64,000 nucleotides of DNA, from the NCBI GenBank assembly GCA_021390615.1, contig JAJEJU010000022.1, positions 186,001-250,000 of the forward strand, written 5' to 3'. Made by a program: the position numbers and the translations under genes. Positions 19,365 through 29,970 of the stretch are shown here, piece by piece. The DNA comes from Rhodanobacteraceae bacterium ZG21-1. Its GTDB lineage: Bacteria; Pseudomonadota; Gammaproteobacteria; Xanthomonadales; Rhodanobacteraceae. The notes under the pieces are model-generated. The model did no database searches. It saw only the letters and a list, made by a program, of their open reading frames with translations, and was not told the origin of the DNA. How positions within the stretch are numbered: position 1 is the stretch's first letter; the number at the start of each line of letters is the position of its first letter.

Positions 19365-20372
19365 TTACTTCGCGTTCCACTGTCCCAGCGCGGCCAGGCC
19401 GTTGTCGCGGGCGCGCGCAGCCACGGTCTTTTGCGCCTCGGCGAAATTGGCCTTCATGTCCTTCGCCCACAGGTGCAGGGCGGCCTGCTGCATGGCGCGG
19501 CCATACGAGAAGCTCAGCGGCCAGGGGTGCGGGCCCATGCGGTTCATCGCATTGAGGTGCGCGGTGGACTGCTCGTCGGTCTGTCCGCCGGAGAGGAACA
19601 CGATGCCGGGCAGGGTCGCCGGCACGGTGGTCTTCAGCACGCGCACGGTGGCGTCGGCCACCTCTTCCACGCTGGCCTGCTCGTCGCAGTCCTTGCCCGG
19701 AATGACCATGCTGGACTTCAGGATGCTGCCCTCGAGCATGACGTTCTGCTCGTACAGCGCGTTGAACAGGCTGCGCAGCACGGCTTCGTGCACTTCGTAG
19801 CTGACTTCGATGGTGTGGTCGCCGTCCATGATCACTTCCGGCTCGACCATCGGCACCAGGCCGGCTTCCTGGCACAGCGCCGCATAGCGGGCCAGGGCGT
19901 GGCAGTTCGCCTCGATGGTGGTGGAGCTGGGATTGTCCTCGCTGATGTTGATCACCGCGCGCCACTTGGCGAACTGCGCGCCGAGCTTGGCGTACTCCTG
20001 CAGCCGCTCGCGCAGGCCGTCGAGGCCTTCGGTAATCACGTCGCCCGGGAAACCGGCCAGCGGCACCGGGCCCTTGTCGACCTTGATGCCCGGGATGATG
20101 CCGTTCTTCTTCATGAGCTGGGTGAACGGCACGCCGTCCTTGGTGGACTGGCGGATCGTCTCGTCATACAGGATCGCACCGGAGATATGCTCGGACAGGC
20201 CCGGCGCGGTGAGCAGCAGCTCGCGGTAGGCGCGGCGATTCTCTTCGGTGTTCTCGATTCCCACCGCATCGAAACGCTTCTTGATGGTGTTGGTCGACTC
20301 GTCGATAGCGATGATGCCCTTGCCGGGCGCAACCATCGCTAGGGCGACACTTTCAAGATCTTCAATGCTCAT
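19365..20372 (-). CDS. fba: Class I fructose-bisphosphate aldolase
   Basis: Schiff-base aldolase splitting fructose-1,6-bisphosphate to two triose phosphates. The 335 residues are of the animal-like class I type: GKGIIAIDESTNTIKKRF near the N-terminus, KWRAVINIS, LVPMVEPEV, the lysine-containing active-site stretch LEGSILKSSMVIPG, and LSGGQTDEQSTAHLNAM. The C-terminus lacks the Tyr found in animal enzymes. GGAG stands six bases before the ATG (MSIEDLES); a 12-residue extension upstream is not supported. It is monocistronic with a strong terminator. Confidence 0.95.
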   Translation of the reverse strand: MSIEDLESVALAMVAPGKGIIAIDESTNTIKKRFDAVGIENTEENRRAYRELLLTAPGLSEHISGAILYDETIRQSTKDGVPFTQLMKKNGIIPGIKVDKGPVPLAGFPGDVITEGLDGLRERLQEYAKLGAQFAKWRAVINISEDNPSSTTIEANCHALARYAALCQEAGLVPMVEPEVIMDGDHTIEVSYEVHEAVLRSLFNALYEQNVMLEGSILKSSMVIPGKDCDEQASVEEVADATVRVLKTTVPATLPGIVFLSGGQTDEQSTAHLNAMNRMGPHPWPLSFSYGRAMQQAALHLWAKDMKANFAEAQKTVAARARDNGLAALGQWNAK

Positions 20373-20510
20373 GACGACTCCGCGGAACGTGGCGGCTGGC
20401 AGCCGCACGGGGTGGGCGCCACCGCGATGGGTGGCCAGGTTCAGCCTGAAAGTATAGGCCAGATCGCCGCGGCGGATGTTTTCGCCGGGTGACCGGGGCT
20501 CACGGCAGGC

Positions 20511-20957
20511 TCAACCCTGGTCGTAGCCGGGCAGCCGGCAGGGCTGCATCAGGCGGTCGCGCTGGGCCGGATCGTCCGGGGCATTGAACGGCACGATGTA
20601 GTAAGTGGAGACCGGTTCCTCGGCATGGTTGGTCAGCGAGGGGCCGTATTTGAAGCGGGACACGATGCTGGCGGCGGTCGGCCCCAGGTCGCTGTCCGGC
20701 ACCACCTTGCGCACCTGCACGTTACGCGTCTTGCCGTCGGAACCGATCATGTAGCTCACCGCCACGCAGCCGGGCTGATCGATGTTCTTGCCGCTGTTCG
20801 GCACGTCCGCGTCGACCGTGCTGTTGAGCAGGATCCAGCGGCTGGGCAGCTTGTCGGGCGAGATCGGGCGGGCATCCTGCGCCAGCGCGGGCAGAACGGC
20901 GCACAGGCCCAGCGCGATCAGCGAGGGGATGCGGGCGCGACGTGCAAGGGTGTTCAT
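20511..20957 (-). CDS. Periplasmic TonB C-terminal domain-like protein
   Basis: This 148-residue protein has a signal peptide (RARIPSLIALGLCAVLPALA, cleavage near LAQDA). The mature part carries a TonB_C-like fold: PGCVAVSYMIGSDGKTRNVQ, VRKVVPDSDLG and ASIVSRFKY, as in energy-transducer TonB C-termini. There is no N-terminal membrane anchor or Pro-rich linker, so it is not a full TonB. GAGAGG stands eight bases before the ATG. It is common in Xanthomonadales as a free TonB-domain protein of unknown role. Confidence 0.72.
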   Translation of the reverse strand: MNTLARRARIPSLIALGLCAVLPALAQDARPISPDKLPSRWILLNSTVDADVPNSGKNIDQPGCVAVSYMIGSDGKTRNVQVRKVVPDSDLGPTAASIVSRFKYGPSLTNHAEEPVSTYYIVPFNAPDDPAQRDRLMQPCRLPGYDQG

Positions 20958-21150
20958 GCGGAATCCTCTCCAGGCGTTGGCCGACAGTCTAACCATCCTG
21001 CGCGACGGCGGGTTCATTTTCCGTGGGCATCGATCGGGTCGCGATCGGCATGGCCATACCTCGCCGTATTGCCGCTCGACAGCGGCAGCTCGAAGCCTGC
21101 CGCTGCGCGGACAACGAGCCACCGGACATCAGTTCGCCTGCGACCGAAGC

Positions 21151-21795
21151 CTAGCGCCTCAGCACCACATGAGTGGCATGCTCGGTCGGCGCATGCTCGA
21201 CCACCCGGTAGCCGAGCGACGGCAGGTCGATCCCGGCGAAAACCGCCTCGCCACGACCCAGCAGCACCGGTGCGATCGCCAGATGCAGTTCATCGAGCAG
21301 GCCTGCCTGCAGATATTGACGCAGGGTCGAAACGCCGCCGCCGATCTTGACATCGAGCCCGCCGGCCGCTGCCCGCGCCTGGCGCAGGGCAGCCTCGATG
21401 CCGCCCGTCACGAAATGGAATACGGTGCCGCCCTCCATCGGGATCGATGGGCGCGGATGATGAGTCAGCACGAAGGTGGGCGCGTGGTACGGCGGGTTGT
21501 CGCCCCACCAGCCCTTCCAGCTTTCGTCGGGCCAGTCGCCGCGCAGCGGCCCGAACATATTGCGGCCGAGAATGAAGGCACCGAAGCCTTCCATCGCACG
21601 CTGCGCATAGACCCCGTCCACGCTGCCCGAGTCGCCGCCGTCCTGACCGATCATGGCCTTGAAGGTGCGGGTACCGAAGAACCACTCATGCAGTTCCACG
21701 CCGCGCTTGCCGAGCGGGTCCTGCAGGCTCTGCTCGACGCCGGCGCCGAAGCCGTCCAGCGACACGGAAAAACCGGCAACGCGAAGCTTGCTCAT
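21151..21795 (-). CDS. Dihydrofolate reductase-like / RibD C-terminal domain protein
   Basis: It has 214 residues. Opening MSKLRVAGFSVSLDGFGAG followed by FILGRNMFGPLRGDWP, YHAPTFVLTH, GLDVKIGGGVSTLRQYL and LDELHLAIAPVLLGRG is the pattern of the YyaP/RibD_C family, NADPH-binding reductases of unsettled substrate. It is cytosolic, with no signal. The ATG has only a weak GGA upstream. It lies 157 bases downstream of a membrane protein and may be its own unit. Enzymatic role is not predictable beyond the fold. Confidence 0.82.
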   Translation of the reverse strand: MSKLRVAGFSVSLDGFGAGVEQSLQDPLGKRGVELHEWFFGTRTFKAMIGQDGGDSGSVDGVYAQRAMEGFGAFILGRNMFGPLRGDWPDESWKGWWGDNPPYHAPTFVLTHHPRPSIPMEGGTVFHFVTGGIEAALRQARAAAGGLDVKIGGGVSTLRQYLQAGLLDELHLAIAPVLLGRGEAVFAGIDLPSLGYRVVEHAPTEHATHVVLRR

Positions 21796-21952
21796 GGCGC
21801 ATTCCGCTGGGGCACTTTGCGCCACTTTGCCACAGCGCGAAGCGCGCCGACATCGAACCGGACCGCGCAGGCGAAGCGGTCCGATACCTCGCCGCGGCAC
21901 GCCGAGGCACCGCCTCGCGTGCCTTGCACGGGCCTGCGACGGCGAACTGCCA

Positions 21953-22513
21953 TCAGTCGCCCTTGTCGGAGGTCTCTTCGGGCACTGCCACAGTCTTCGC
22001 CGCGGAATAGCCGCGCAGCCGGTAGAAAACGCCGACCAGTCCGCGCGCGCCGAGTGCGAGGCCGGCACCCGCCACCGCCATCGCCGCATACTGCACCAGC
22101 CAATGCCATTCGGTATCGGGAATCCTGGCCAGCTGGTCCTCGTAGGCAAGCCTGTGCGCGTAGATGAGGATGCTGACGCCGTGACCGATGAACCCGCCCA
22201 GCGAACTGATGAACAGCCACACGCCGGTGACCGAAAGAGCGATGTAGTGAACCTGGTCGGCCGTGATCGAGCTTTCAAGGAACTCCTGCCGAGGGCTTCC
22301 GATCGCCCACCACACCAGGATCTTCGGCCACAGCCACAAAGCGAGCGCCAGCAGCAAGACAGCGCCCATCAGCAGCAAGGCGCTCAGCGCAAACCGCCCA
22401 TTGCCGTCGTTATTGAGGAAAACCTCGGGCAGCCGTTCGAGCACGCCGACCGCGAGCAGCACGGCACCCAGCCGCACCGCCACGCACAGCACGGTATATA
22501 GCGTCGTCTTCAT
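21953..22513 (-). CDS. Integral membrane protein, unknown
   Basis: The product has 186 residues with four hydrophobic helices (roughly 5-25, 42-68, 90-112 and 138-162) and a charged C-terminal tail (VPEETSDKGD), which is probably cytosolic. Between helices 2 and 3 is a soluble stretch SPRQEFLESSITADQVHYIA. I know no family for it. The start is 40 bases from the pyk stop with no terminator between, so it may be co-transcribed with pyruvate kinase. Confidence 0.65.
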   Translation of the reverse strand: MKTTLYTVLCVAVRLGAVLLAVGVLERLPEVFLNNDGNGRFALSALLLMGAVLLLALALWLWPKILVWWAIGSPRQEFLESSITADQVHYIALSVTGVWLFISSLGGFIGHGVSILIYAHRLAYEDQLARIPDTEWHWLVQYAAMAVAGAGLALGARGLVGVFYRLRGYSAAKTVAVPEETSDKGD

Positions 22514-22553
22514 GATCTCTGTCTCCCCAGAATCCTTTCTCTGCCTGCAACCA

Positions 22554-24029
22554 CTATAGATCGCGCAGGCTCTCCACCACGCCGTCAGCGCCGACCGACA
22601 GCAGCTTCAAGGTATTGGTGCCGCCGACGTGGCCGATGCGATCGCCATAGGTGATCACCACGCTGTCGCCTTCCTGCAGCTTGCCCTGCTCGAACATCAG
22701 CCGCACCGCGGCGCGGGTGGAAGCCGCCATGCTCTGATTCTGGCCGTGGTTGAACTCCACCGCCTGCACGTCGCGCAGCACCTGCATGCGCCGGCGCGCG
22801 GCGGCGAACGGCGACAGGCCGTAGATCGGTACCGCGCTGCGGTAGCGCGACAGCCACTGCGCGGTGGCACCGGATTCGGTCAGCGCGACGATCGCCCGCA
22901 CGTGCAACTGTGCGGCCAGCAGCATCGCCGCCAGCGCGATGGCCTGGTCGGTGCGGTCCAGCCGATGGCCGGCATTGGCCAGGTCTTCCTTGGGTTCAAA
23001 CTGGCGCTCGGCGCCCAGGCAGATACGGCGCAGCGCCGCCACCGCCTTGTCCGGATGCGCGCCGGCCGCGGATTCCTCCGACAGCATCACCGCGTCGGTG
23101 CCGTCGATCACCGCGTTGGCCACGTCGAGCACCTCGGCGCGGGTGGGGATCGGCGAACGCACCATCGACTGCAGCATCTGGGTGGCGGTGATCACGGCGC
23201 GATTGCGCTGCACCGTCTCGCGGATGATCTTCTTCTGCAGGCCCGGCAGCTCGGCATCGCCGATCTCCACGCCGAGATCGCCGCGCGCCACCATCACCAC
23301 GTCGGAGGCGTCGATGATCTCGCCCAGTACGGGGATCGCGTCGGCGCGCTCGATCTTGGCCACCAGCGCGGCATTGCCGCCGGCCTCGTGCAGCAGGCGG
23401 CGCGCCTCGTCCATGTCGGCGGCGGAGCGCACGAAGGACACGGCGAGGAAGTCGGCGCCGATCTCGGCCGCCAGCTTGATGTCGGCCTTGTCCTTGTCGG
23501 ACAGCGCGGTCACCGAGAGGCCGCCGCCCTGGCGGTTGAGTCCTTTACGGTCGGACAGGCGGCCACCGATCAGCACCTGACAGCGCACTTCCGCGCCGAC
23601 CACCTCGCGCACCACCAGCGCCACTAGACCGTCGTCGAGCAGCAGCACGTCGCCGGGGTGCACGTCGCCCGGCAGTTCGTAATAGCTCACTCCCACGCGA
23701 CTGGCATCGCCGGGTGGCGCGTCGGGGCGGCAATCGAGCACGAAATCATCGCCGTTGCGCAGTTCCACCGGGCCGTTGGCGAAGCGCTCGATGCGGATCT
23801 TCGGCCCTTGCAGATCGGCCAGCACGCCCACTTCGCGCCCGACCCGCGCCGCCACCTCGCGCACCGCCACCGCGCGGGCGCGGTGATCGTCCGGCTGGCC
23901 GTGCGAGAGATTGAGGCGGACCACGTCCACGCCCTCGACGATGATCTTCTCGAGCATGCCCGGTGCATCGGTGGCCGGGCCCAGGGTGGCAACGATTTTG
24001 GTGCGGCGCAGCTGGATATCGGTAGTCAT
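22554..24029 (-). CDS. pyk: Pyruvate kinase
   Basis: Transfers phosphate from phosphoenolpyruvate to ADP, the last step of glycolysis. It has 491 residues. It opens with TDIQLRRTKIVATLGPATD, then VVRLNLSHG, VGVLADLQGPKIRIERF, SDKDKADI, SFVRSAAD, AKIERADAI, VMVARGDLGVEIG, and ITATQMLQSM with active-site residues. A C-terminal regulatory domain (about 350-491) ends VVITYGDRIGHVGGTNTLK. The pattern is the PykA (type II) group. It is divergent from the S9 peptidase gene across 221 bases. Confidence 0.96.
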   Translation of the reverse strand: MTTDIQLRRTKIVATLGPATDAPGMLEKIIVEGVDVVRLNLSHGQPDDHRARAVAVREVAARVGREVGVLADLQGPKIRIERFANGPVELRNGDDFVLDCRPDAPPGDASRVGVSYYELPGDVHPGDVLLLDDGLVALVVREVVGAEVRCQVLIGGRLSDRKGLNRQGGGLSVTALSDKDKADIKLAAEIGADFLAVSFVRSAADMDEARRLLHEAGGNAALVAKIERADAIPVLGEIIDASDVVMVARGDLGVEIGDAELPGLQKKIIRETVQRNRAVITATQMLQSMVRSPIPTRAEVLDVANAVIDGTDAVMLSEESAAGAHPDKAVAALRRICLGAERQFEPKEDLANAGHRLDRTDQAIALAAMLLAAQLHVRAIVALTESGATAQWLSRYRSAVPIYGLSPFAAARRRMQVLRDVQAVEFNHGQNQSMAASTRAAVRLMFEQGKLQEGDSVVITYGDRIGHVGGTNTLKLLSVGADGVVESLRDL

Positions 24030-24250
24030 CGTTTCGCTTTAGATCGTGGTAGTCAGAGCCTAGCAGAACTATGCAGCACCACCGCACGCACGCGTAGGGC
24101 CCATGCGGCCGTGCTTTTCCGGACATCACGTCCAACGGAATCGCTCCGTCCGGACCCGCGTCGCCGACTTGTGGAGCGCCTGCGCCTGCGGCAGGCTTGC
24201 TCCCGTTGCAATCGTGCAACGAGGGGAGCGAGGGGAGAACGGAAGTGACC

Positions 24251-26269
24251 ATGTCTTATGGAAGAAGCTGGCTGCTGGGGGCAGCCATGCTGGGATGCTG
24301 CGGCCCGCTGCTGGCGCAGAACGCGCCCGCGCCTGCCGCGAAGGGGGCACCGTCGATCGCCGAATTCGAGCGGCCGCAGGAATTCAGCCAGGTCAAGATT
24401 TCGCCGGACGGCAAGTACTTCTCGGCCATCCTGCCGATGCCGCACAAGCCGCACGAGAACATCCTGGCGATTCTGGACGGCAAGACGGCCAAAGTGGTGC
24501 GCGCGATTCCTTCCAGCGCGGACGAATTGATCGGCGACTACCAGTGGACCAGCGACGACCGCCTGATCGGCACCGTCGCGGTCAAGCGCGGCGGCCTCGA
24601 CACGCCCTCGGGCACCGGCGAGCTGTACGCGGTCAATGCGGACGGCTCGGGCGGCACCCTGCTGTTCGGCATGCGCGGCACCAGTTCGGAAGACTCGCGC
24701 ACCAAGTCGCACGTGCAGCAGCGCGCGGCGGCGGCCTTCCTGATCAGCGACGAAACCTTCGGCGACAACGAAGTACTGATCGAGACCTACGATTTCTCCG
24801 ACGATCGCAACGGCGTCTACCCGGGCATCGAGAAGCTCAATGTGATGAACGGCCAGACCGCGCGCATCGGCGTGGCGCCAGCCAGGAATGCCACCCTGAT
24901 CGCCGATCACGCCGGCCAGGTGCGCGCCGCCTACACCCAGGACGGCTTCACCGAGATGCGCCTGTGGACACGCGCCGGCAACGGCCAGCCGTGGACGCTG
25001 ATGAACGATTCGTCGAAGTCGCAGCTGCAGATCCAGCCGATCGGCTTCAACCGCGACAACAGCCAGCTGTACGTGCAGGTGTCCGACGGCGACCATCCCG
25101 ATACGATCGAGCTGATGGATCCGGCCAGCGGCAAGCGCAACCGCATCTACCAGGGCAGCTTCGGCGATCCGCTCAGGCTGCTGCCCACCGCCGATCGCCA
25201 GGACTACTACGCCATCGTCACCGCCGACGGCAAGCTGGGCCTGCACTTCATCAACGAGAACGGCCGCGAGGCTCAGCTGACCAAGGCGCTGAGCGCCAAC
25301 TTCCCCGGCGAGCTGGCGGTGTTCTCGAGCTTCTCGCGCGACGGCAAGCACGCCATCGTGCACGTCTCCAGCGACCGCAATCCGGGCGACTACTATCTGT
25401 TCGACCTGGACACCCACAACGCGCAATATCTGATGAGCGCGCGCAAGTGGATCGACCCGCAGCAGATGCGGCCGATGCAGCCGATCGCCCTGCAGGCGCG
25501 CGACGGACTGGCCCTGCACGGCTTCCTCACCTTGCCCGCCGGCAGCAAGCCCTATCCGCTGGTGGTGCTGCCGCACGGTGGCCCGCACGGTATTGCCGAC
25601 ATGTGGCAATACGACTCCGAGACGCAGCTGCTGGCCAGCCGCGGCTACGCGGTGCTGCAGGTCAACTACCGCGGCTCGGGCGGCTACGGGCGCAACTTCC
25701 AGCAGCGCGGCTACCGCCAGTGGGGCCTGAGCATGCAGGACGACCTCACCGACGCCACCCGCTGGGCAGTGCAGCAGGGCTACGCCGACGCCGGGCACGT
25801 GTGCATCTACGGCGGCAGCTACGGCGGCTACGCGGCGCTGGAAGGCGTGGTGCGCGAGCCCGATCTGTACAAGTGCGCGGTCGGCTATGCCGGCGTCTAC
25901 GACCTGCGCGTGCAGCTGGACCACAGCGATACGCAGACCACCAATACCGGCGTGGACTACCTGCACCGCGCGCTGGGCGACGATCGCGGCGATCTGCTGA
26001 GGCGCTCGCCGCTGGGCGGGGTGGAACGGATCAAGGCGAACATCCTGCTGGCCCACGGCGGCGAAGACCCGCGCGTGCCGTTCAAGAATTTCCGCGAGTT
26101 CACCAGCGCGCTGGACCAGCACGGCAAGCACTACGAAACCCTGGTCGAGCCGCAGGAAGGCCACGGCTTCTACCTGGAAGCGCACCGCATCGAGTTCTAC
26201 CAGAAGCTGCTGGACTTCCTAGGCCAGAACATCGGCGGAACCAACATGACCGCCAGCGCGAGCAAATGA
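24251..26269 (+). CDS. Secreted S9-family prolyl oligopeptidase
   Basis: Serine peptidase cleaving short peptides, probably in the periplasm. The 672 residues begin with a signal peptide (MSYGRSWLLGAAMLGCCGPL, cleavage near LLAQN). A beta-propeller region (about 45-400) has SPDGKYFSAI and FSRDGKHAIVHVSS blades, and the alpha/beta-hydrolase domain (about 410-670) carries the catalytic Ser in GGSYGG (S523), Asp in GGEDPRVP (D606) and His in EGHGF (H638). The ATG is chosen as first Met of the signal; a GTG two codons earlier is closer to the GAGGGGAG site and equally possible. Confidence 0.9.
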   Translation: MSYGRSWLLGAAMLGCCGPLLAQNAPAPAAKGAPSIAEFERPQEFSQVKISPDGKYFSAILPMPHKPHENILAILDGKTAKVVRAIPSSADELIGDYQWTSDDRLIGTVAVKRGGLDTPSGTGELYAVNADGSGGTLLFGMRGTSSEDSRTKSHVQQRAAAAFLISDETFGDNEVLIETYDFSDDRNGVYPGIEKLNVMNGQTARIGVAPARNATLIADHAGQVRAAYTQDGFTEMRLWTRAGNGQPWTLMNDSSKSQLQIQPIGFNRDNSQLYVQVSDGDHPDTIELMDPASGKRNRIYQGSFGDPLRLLPTADRQDYYAIVTADGKLGLHFINENGREAQLTKALSANFPGELAVFSSFSRDGKHAIVHVSSDRNPGDYYLFDLDTHNAQYLMSARKWIDPQQMRPMQPIALQARDGLALHGFLTLPAGSKPYPLVVLPHGGPHGIADMWQYDSETQLLASRGYAVLQVNYRGSGGYGRNFQQRGYRQWGLSMQDDLTDATRWAVQQGYADAGHVCIYGGSYGGYAALEGVVREPDLYKCAVGYAGVYDLRVQLDHSDTQTTNTGVDYLHRALGDDRGDLLRRSPLGGVERIKANILLAHGGEDPRVPFKNFREFTSALDQHGKHYETLVEPQEGHGFYLEAHRIEFYQKLLDFLGQNIGGTNMTASASK

Positions 26270-26274
26270 CCTGC

Positions 26275-26302
26275 CGGCCGGTCGCCGCCCGGCGACCGGC
26301 CG
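26275..26302. terminator. 12-bp hairpin between converging S9 peptidase and nuclease genes
   Basis: CGGCCGGTCGCC pairs perfectly with GGCGACCGGCCG across a 4-base loop, starting six bases after the peptidase stop and ending six bases before the nuclease stop. No T-run; it is probably a bidirectional terminator or mRNA 3' stabiliser. Confidence 0.55.
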
Positions 26303-26308
26303 CTGCGA

Positions 26309-27118
26309 TTACTGCCCCAGGGTCAGGTTGAGCACTTCGGCCAGGCGGCGCCCGGCTTCGCGCAGGCGCTGCTCGGCCACCGGCCGCTCGGCGTCCACAT
26401 AGGCCTGATCGATCTTGTGCCCGCTCGGATAGATGTCGCGGGTGATCTGGCACGACTCCTCGGCCCACTGCGCATAGGGATTGTCCAGCGGCGCCCGCGG
26501 CGCCGGCAGCGCCACCGGCGTCTGCACATCCAGGACGTCCGCATAGGCCTTCCAGTCCAGCCCGCGGGTGTACAGCAGGCCCGAATCCCACACCCGGTGC
26601 AGCTGGGTGCCCTTGCCGTCCATCTGCACCTGGTATTCGTTGCCGCCTTTGTCCTGCTGGAAGTTGGCGTGCAGCGGCTGGTGCTCGTCGCCGATGAAGT
26701 GCACCACGAACTTCAGCGCCTGCAGCCGGTTGGCGTCGGACTGGCTGCGATCACCCAGCACCGACACGTAATGGTTGAGCGCGTCGATCACGCACAGGCC
26801 GCCCGGACAGTCGCGCGGCGGTACGTATTCGCAGGTGTCGCTCTGGAAGTCGATGTAGTGCAGCTTGCTGGTCTGCTTCCACAGCGTCTGCTGGGAAGGA
26901 TCATTGCGGATCTCGTCCGGCCAGCTGGCGATCGCGGCCAGCGAGGTCGTGTGATCGGCGGCGAGCAGATGTTCCACTTGCTGCTCGGCGGCCGGGCTGA
27001 GGTGCCGCTGCGCGAGTTCGGCGACGATGCTGTGGCCCATCGGCCCCCAGGCCTGCGCGGCAGGAACGGCGACGAACAAGGCAAGCGAAGCGGCAAGCAG
27101 GCGGCGGGCGGTATGCAT
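26309..27118 (-). CDS. Secreted S1/P1-type nuclease
   Basis: Zinc-dependent phosphodiesterase/nuclease predicted to act in the periplasm or medium. The 269 residues start with a signal peptide (HTARRLLAASLALFVAVPA) whose cleavage after AQA leaves W24 as mature residue one, as in S1/P1 nucleases where that Trp ligates zinc. Other ligand-rich motifs are GHSIVAELAQRHL, SWPDEIR, LHYIDF, FVVHFIGDEHQPLH and GGNEYQV. The ribosome-binding site is weak. It converges on the S9 peptidase gene and is divergent from gap. Confidence 0.88.
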   Translation of the reverse strand: MHTARRLLAASLALFVAVPAAQAWGPMGHSIVAELAQRHLSPAAEQQVEHLLAADHTTSLAAIASWPDEIRNDPSQQTLWKQTSKLHYIDFQSDTCEYVPPRDCPGGLCVIDALNHYVSVLGDRSQSDANRLQALKFVVHFIGDEHQPLHANFQQDKGGNEYQVQMDGKGTQLHRVWDSGLLYTRGLDWKAYADVLDVQTPVALPAPRAPLDNPYAQWAEESCQITRDIYPSGHKIDQAYVDAERPVAEQRLREAGRRLAEVLNLTLGQ

Positions 27119-28474
<1,356 letters not shown>

Positions 28475-28497
28475 GCAGCACGGCAGGAGGCGGGCGC

Positions 28498-28519
28498 TGA
28501 TCCGCCACGCGGCGGATCA
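28498..28519 (+). terminator. Hairpin after gap
   Basis: TGATCCGCC pairs with GGCGGATCA across ACGC, 24 bases after the gap stop. There is no T-run, so rho-independent termination is uncertain. Confidence 0.4.
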
Positions 28520-28540
28520 CGCCATCGTGCCACTGAAGTC

Positions 28541-28569
28541 CAGGCTGCCGGCCTTATGCCGGCAGCCTG
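28541..28569 (+). terminator. Second hairpin after gap
   Basis: CAGGCTGCCGGC pairs perfectly over 12 bp with its complement across a 5-base loop, CTTAT. Again no T-run follows. With the previous hairpin it makes a tandem 3' structure on the gap mRNA. Confidence 0.45.
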
Positions 28570-28862
28570 CGCCATCCATGTCGAAGCGGATCGCGCCTGT
28601 CCGGGCCTCGATCGCACGCCGTCAGGCAACACGTACGATGAGGCAAGCGACGGCATGCCAGCGGCTGGTATGCGTGGCCGCGGCATCGCCTGGTCATGCG
28701 CCGAAAGATGCTCCCTGCAACATCCTGCGCCACGCGTAAATGCCGGCGCTCAGGCCCACCGAAAGCTCTTCCTGGACGGAGATCGCGCCGATGCCCGGAC
28801 AGCCGCCGTGCCGATTTTCCGGGCGTATACTCCGGCGGGTCTTTGCCGCCGTCGTGAAGGCC
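28570..28862. promoter_or_regulatory. Spacer with candidate -10 box
   Basis: Together with the gap hairpins this 388-bp interval (28475-28862) has no convincing gene. TATACT at 28826-28831 matches the -10 consensus in five of six positions and is preceded by a G at -14, 32 bases before the next ATG. I see no good -35 box. Confidence 0.4.
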
Positions 28863-29780
28863 ATGAAGCCGATCAAGCGCTGGTCTCTGCTCATCCTGTC
28901 GAGCGCATGCGCGCTCGCCGTCGCCCATGCAGCCGCCACGCCGGCGCCCGCGCCGCCCGACCCGCACGCTCAGCTCGCCCAACTGCTGGATGACAGCACG
29001 ACACCGGCCGAACGCCAGCGCCTGTTCGCCGAGGCCGAGCAGCGCGCCCGCGCCGGCGATACCCAATGGCAATACATCGTCGGCTCGCTGCTCGACGAAG
29101 CGCATCCGCCGGCATCCATTCCGTCCGATCCCGCGCAGGCGCGCATCTACCTCAGCCAGGCCGGCAGCCACGGCAAGATCCTCGCGATGGCCAAGATGGC
29201 GGAGTCGGAACTGGCCGCCGGCCATGCGCAGGAAGCGATGGACTGGGCGCAGATCTACGCGCATTACCAGACGCTGCAGCCGGCCGACCAGCGCCCGGCG
29301 CTGGACTATCTCAGCGAACTCGTCGCACGCATCTCCGACAAGCTGGACAGCCGGGCCTGGCCGAAGATCCAGGCCGACGTGGACGCCTTCATCGCCCAGC
29401 ACGACGCCGACATCAGGCAGGGTCCACAGGTCGCTGGCGGCGCATCGCCGACGCATGCCCAGCCGATCCTGGCGAACCATCTGCGCCGCACCAGCATCGA
29501 TGCGTTGCGCGGGCTGGCGCGGCCGCGCTCCAGCTTCGCCGACTGCCTGATCGCCTTCCGCCCCGACGGCTCGATCGACCAGCTGTGGATGCTGGACGCG
29601 ATCCCCGACAGCCGCGCCGCCGACACACTGCACGATGCCGCAATCACCGCCAAGCTGCCTGCCGCCGCCAGCGGCAATGGCGATCGCCAGGCCACCCGCT
29701 ACGCGCTGATCAGCGTGATCTACGACGACGGCCGCTACCACGTGCGCAACGGACGTATCGTCAGCGGGCACGGCCTCTGA
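28863..29780 (+). CDS. Secreted helical-repeat protein of unknown function
   Basis: The product has 305 residues. The signal peptide is KRWSLLILSSACALAVAHA. The central region (about 40-190) is made of helices with TPR/SEL1-like spacing (LFAEAEQRARAGDTQWQY, AQARIYLSQAGSHGKILAM). The C-terminal part (about 215-305) has FADCLIAFRPDGSIDQLWML and alternates strands, resembling TonB-like domains. I recognise no named family. The ATG has a weak site; the frame is open further upstream but without a signal-compatible start. Confidence 0.65.
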   Translation: MKPIKRWSLLILSSACALAVAHAAATPAPAPPDPHAQLAQLLDDSTTPAERQRLFAEAEQRARAGDTQWQYIVGSLLDEAHPPASIPSDPAQARIYLSQAGSHGKILAMAKMAESELAAGHAQEAMDWAQIYAHYQTLQPADQRPALDYLSELVARISDKLDSRAWPKIQADVDAFIAQHDADIRQGPQVAGGASPTHAQPILANHLRRTSIDALRGLARPRSSFADCLIAFRPDGSIDQLWMLDAIPDSRAADTLHDAAITAKLPAAASGNGDRQATRYALISVIYDDGRYHVRNGRIVSGHGL

Positions 29781-29928
29781 GCCGCCCCGCGAGCCTGCGA
29801 TTTATCGCGGCGCGAGCCGTTACGTCACGCCCGCGATGCCGCGATACCGAACGGCGCATCCAGACTACGCGAAGCTTTTTCCAAGCTTGCGTACGGCGTC
29901 TTGTACACGAATGCACCGGACTCGCCTT

Positions 29929-29958
29929 GCCAGGCCGAGGCATACGCCCCGGCCTGGC
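29929..29958 (-). terminator. Terminator-like hairpin downstream of tpx
   Basis: GCCAGGCCG pairs with CGGCCTGGC across a 12-base loop, 13 bases past the tpx stop on the minus strand. No T-run is evident. Confidence 0.45.
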
Positions 29959-29970
29959 TGTTCGAACGAC

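Noticed and set aside
24053-26185. 710-residue minus-strand frame opposite the S9 peptidase
   Set aside because: The plus-strand gene has a full signal peptide, propeller and catalytic triad; the mirror has none.
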